From DASUPK01 sp963819715 (lineage in GTDB: Bacteria > Actinomycetota > Thermoleophilia > Solirubrobacterales > 70-9), in contig CAWFXE010000006.1 in NCBI GenBank assembly GCA_963819715.1, positions 744,001 to 808,000 of the forward strand: a DNA stretch of 64,000 nt. Direction: 5' to 3'. The notes under the pieces were generated by a model. That model was not told where the DNA came from. It searched no databases and worked only from the letters and a program-made list of their open reading frames with translations. Below, in pieces: positions 61,782-64,000 of the stretch. Within the stretch, counting starts at the first letter, position 1. Each line of letters starts with the position of its first letter. The position numbers and the translations under genes were made by a program.

Positions 61782-62454
61782 TCAGGTACACGTGGCCGTT
61801 CCGTGGGCGTGAGCCTGGTCGCGCCTTGCGGAGTGATCCGATAGCCGAACGGGGCGGCGATGTTCGGGACGTCGACGGCCTGTCCGTTCACGGTCAGGTC
61901 GAGCTTTCCGTTGCCGAATGCCACGTCGAATGCCTTGCCGTCATACGGGCCGACCGATTGGTCCCGACCAGGTTCAGGCCGTTGATGACGGGATGTCCCC
62001 GCTGATCGATGAGGCAGACCCAGACCAGAGCGTTGGTGGTGATCTCGACCGAGACCGGGGCGCTCGCGGTTGTCGCGGTGGTCGTTGTCGTCAGGGCGAC
62101 AGTGCCCGCGTTGGTCCCCTTGCCGCCACCGCCACCGAGCGGTCCGACAGCCACCAGGCCGATGATCAGGCCAACCACCGCCACGATCCCGATGACGAGC
62201 AGGACGCCCCGCCGATGCGAGCCGCCATGCCGCCCCTCGCTCCGGGGTTCGGTGAGCAGCGCCTGCTCGTCCAGTCCCAGGTACTGCGCGTAGATCTCGA
62301 GCAGCGCCTCCGGCCCCGGGGCCGGAACGTCGTCCCAGCGGTCCTCCTCCATCGCGCGCAGGGCCGGGATGCTGATCTTGGTCACCCGTTTGATCTCGTA
62401 GAGGTCGAGACCGCGGTTGAGACGGGCTTCGCGGAGGGCTTGGCCAACCTGCAT
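61782..62454 (-). CDS. RodZ-like protein: HTH_25 / transmembrane / DUF4115, frameshifted
   Basis: N-terminal helix-turn-helix (GQALREARLNRGLDLYEIKRVTKI...), one helix (GVLLVIGIVAVVGLIIGLVAV), a Thr/Ala-rich linker and an extracellular DUF4115 beta domain (VWVCLIDQRGHPVINGLNLVG... QSVGPYDGKAFDVAFGNGKL, VNGQAVDVPN). The domain continues only after a frame change near 61965; a second change near 61800 would end it at the TGA of 61784-61782 with ATCT. Family members connect cell-shape machinery to the envelope. Not verified beyond architecture. Confidence 0.75.
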
Positions 62455-62473
62455 CCCTCGTATTCTTCAGGGC

Positions 62474-62827
62474 ATGAGCACGCGATCGTCCCGCGAGCCT
62501 GTGGAGACCGTCAGGCACCAGCTGAGGCCCCTGTTCGATCAGGTGGTCCTGAAGGAGCTGGACCAGGACCGGATGCGCCGGTCGGGGCTGGTGGTGCCGC
62601 AGGGCATCGACGAGCCGCCCCCTCAGCAGGGCATCGTGCTCGCCGTCGGTCCCGGTCTCGATTGGTGGGAGAACGCCGGTGTGGACATGCCCGTACAGCC
62701 CGGCGACCACGTGGTCTTCCCATCCTCGGCGGGCGTCTGGGTCGAGATCGACGAGGAGCGGCTGCTCGTCTGCCGCGTCGGAGAGGTCCTCGGCGTGCTC
62801 GAGTCCCTGCAGGAAACGCCGAGCTAG
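62474..62827 (+). CDS. GroES-type co-chaperonin
   Basis: 117 aa. Cpn10 fold: LRPLFDQVVLKELDQDRMRRSGLVVP (barrel and mobile-loop region), QQGIVLAVGPG, PGDHVVFPSSAGVWVEIDEERLLVCRVGEVLGVL. No groEL follows. The mobile loop is atypical (RRSGLVVPQGIDEPPPQ), so partnership with a canonical GroEL is not certain. ATG at 62474, 19 nt from the divergent RodZ-like start. Confidence 0.83.
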   Translation: MSTRSSREPVETVRHQLRPLFDQVVLKELDQDRMRRSGLVVPQGIDEPPPQQGIVLAVGPGLDWWENAGVDMPVQPGDHVVFPSSAGVWVEIDEERLLVCRVGEVLGVLESLQETPS

Positions 62828-63437
62828 AGCGCCGCGAGCACCTCGGCCGCGGCCCGCTCCCCGGAGCGCACCGCGCCGTCCATGTCGAGTTCAGGTTGTT
62901 GACCGCGGTGAAGACCTCCACGACGGCCGTCGGGTCCGGCGGGATCGGTCCAAGCGGGCCGCCGGACTCGTACGGGGTGAGAATGTCGTTCGCCCAGTAG
63001 ACGTTGTTGCCCGTGTTGTAGGTCTTGAAGGTGCCGATGCCGAGCTCGCCCGCCAGGGCCATCAGGTGGTCCTGGGTCGGGCCGATCCACTCGCCGCCGA
63101 TCTCGGCGATCTTGCCCCCGCCGATGCTGTGATTGAGCGTCTGGCCGCCGACCCGTCCGCGAGCCTCGAGGATCAGCACCGAGTGACCTCCGCGCAGAAC
63201 CTCCCGCGCGGCGGTGAGCCCCGCCAGGCCGGCCCCGACGACGATCACGTCCGCGCGCCGCCTGCGGCGGCGGTTCTTGACCTTGCCCTTGCCCTTCTTG
63301 GACTCCTCCGCCGGACTGCCCAGCGCTCCCTGGGGAAGGTAGGAGCCGATGGCGGCACCCGCGGCCGCTCCGGCGCCGGCGCCGATGAACCTGCGCCTGC
63401 TCAGTTTGCTCTCGTCGTGGTCCCTTCCCTGAGCCAC
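62824..63437 (-). pseudogene. Flavin monoamine oxidase-like gene with an internal deletion
   Basis: The N-terminal ~190 residues are normal: twin-arginine signal (SRRRFIGAGAGAAAGAAIG), Lys/Arg-rich linker, FAD site DVIVVGAGLAGLTAAREV, GGQTLNHSIGGGKIAEIGGEWIGPTQ. After TAVNNLNS the frame changes and the sequence jumps to MDGAVRSGERAAAEVLAAL-stop, the usual C-terminus of amine oxidases. Some 250 residues of substrate domain are missing. Stop at 62826-62824 overlaps the groES-like gene. GTG at 63437 chosen as start. Confidence 0.85.
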
Positions 63438-63500
63438 GGAACGGCAGTCTGCCGATCCGGGCGGGCGGCCGCTCTCTGACCGCAACTAACATCGCGCCCA

Positions 63501-64000
63501 ATGGACGCGGAGCGCAGGAAAACCCTGGAGGCGACGACCCGCTGGGACCCCGGCGCGGTCGAGGCGCGCGTGTTCCATGACTGGCTCGAGGGGAGATATT
63601 TCCATCCGCCTGCCGAGGGGACCCCCGCGCAGAACTACTCCATCTCGATCCCACCCCCTAACGTCACCGGCGCCCTCCACATGGGCCACGCCCTCAACGG
63701 GACCGTCCAGGACACGCTGATCCGGCTCAACCGGATGAGGGGCCGCAACACGCTCTGGGTGCTCGGGACGGACCACGCCGGCATCGCCACTCAGGCCGTC
63801 GTCGAGAAGGAGCTGGTCTCGCAGGGCACGTCCCGCGAGGAGCTCGGGAGGGAGGCGTTCACCGAGCGAGTCTGGGAGTGGAAGGAGCAGTACGGGTCGA
63901 CGATCGTCGAGCAGTACAAGCGGCTCGGGGCGTCTTGCGACTACGAGCGGGAGCGATTTACCCTCGACGAGGGGTATGTGAAGGCCGTCTACAAGGTCTT
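63501..64000 (+). CDS. valS: Valyl-tRNA synthetase, N-terminal part (runs off the right edge)
   Basis: First 166 residues only. Class I signature PPPNVTGALHMGHALNG (HIGH motif as HMGH), DHAGIATQAVVEKEL and the editing-side sequence to ERFTLDEGYVKAVYKVF. ATG at 63501, 8 nt after TAACAT (63487-63492), consistent with a leaderless start. In actinobacteria valS commonly lies downstream of clpX, as here. Confidence 0.95.
   Translation, partial: MDAERRKTLEATTRWDPGAVEARVFHDWLEGRYFHPPAEGTPAQNYSISIPPPNVTGALHMGHALNGTVQDTLIRLNRMRGRNTLWVLGTDHAGIATQAVVEKELVSQGTSREELGREAFTERVWEWKEQYGSTIVEQYKRLGASCDYERERFTLDEGYVKAVYKV

Overview
This is a very GC-rich chromosomal window (about 60 protein genes, three tRNAs) that looks like an actinobacterium of the class Thermoleophilia (Solirubrobacterales-like). 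The taxon is an inference. It rests on the overall gene flavour: high-GC wobble positions, many GTG/TTG starts, probable leaderless genes with TANNNT boxes 6-10 nt upstream of the start, a deazaflavin (F420)-type reductase, an LAxTG-anchored wall protein, an ECF41 sigma factor and an actinobacterial-style cytochrome oxidase subunit II. No plasmid, phage, insertion sequence or CRISPR array is visible; this is core chromosome with accessory metabolic operons.

Layout. 0-7 kb: the N-terminal part of ctaC (minus), an unusual SCP2-SCP2-R2-like oxidase fusion, a secreted M1 peptidase, dinB, a 172-nt imperfect palindrome, a benzoylformate-decarboxylase-type ThDP enzyme and an F420-type reductase. 7-13.7 kb: four genes that can only be read by changing frame (FAD/Fe-S oxidase, PAS-GGDEF-EAL protein, PAP2-type phosphatase, flippase-like membrane protein); most shifts have the sign of one extra base, so base-calling errors are the likeliest cause. 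13.8-19.6 kb: trxB, a large secreted M19-like hydrolase, and a cytochrome P450-TetR operon preceded by two matching operator palindromes. 19.5-23.2 kb: a tightly overlapping minus operon of aminotransferase, acyl-CoA dehydrogenase, cupin and 3-hydroxyacyl-CoA dehydrogenase, complemented by a thiolase at 25.6-26.8 kb. 23.4-25.6 kb: a wall-anchored protein and a membrane-tethered lipoprotein-like protein.

26.9-33 kb: small housekeeping enzymes (Rossmann protein, RibD/DHFR-like, Nudix, SDR, OsmC, cobalamin adenosyltransferase, VOC, DUF1015). 33-35.4 kb: an epimerase-acetolactate decarboxylase-fatty acid hydroxylase operon. tRNA-Pro, tRNA-Arg and tRNA-His lie between 32.9 and 37.2 kb. 37-43.7 kb: SnoaL-like proteins, an acyl-CoA ligase, glnK-amt and a PASTA Ser/Thr kinase. 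43.9-47 kb: OsmC, DUF4267-like, alkyltransferase-like, corA and ctaG (the last functionally linked to ctaC at the left edge).

47-64 kb carries the protein quality-control genes tig, clpP and clpX plus groES and valS, but tig, clpP and clpX are separated by unrelated cassettes: an M23 peptidase, a Tat-exported protein with a GMC oxidoreductase divergent from a PucR regulator, and an epimerase-ECF41 operon with a recognisable ECF41-type promoter. clpX lacks ATG/GTG/TTG in the expected place and seems to start with CTG. A dispersed repeat that begins with TAG, and thereby supplies stop codons to several genes, occurs at least four times. A remnant flavin amine oxidase with its middle deleted sits next to valS.
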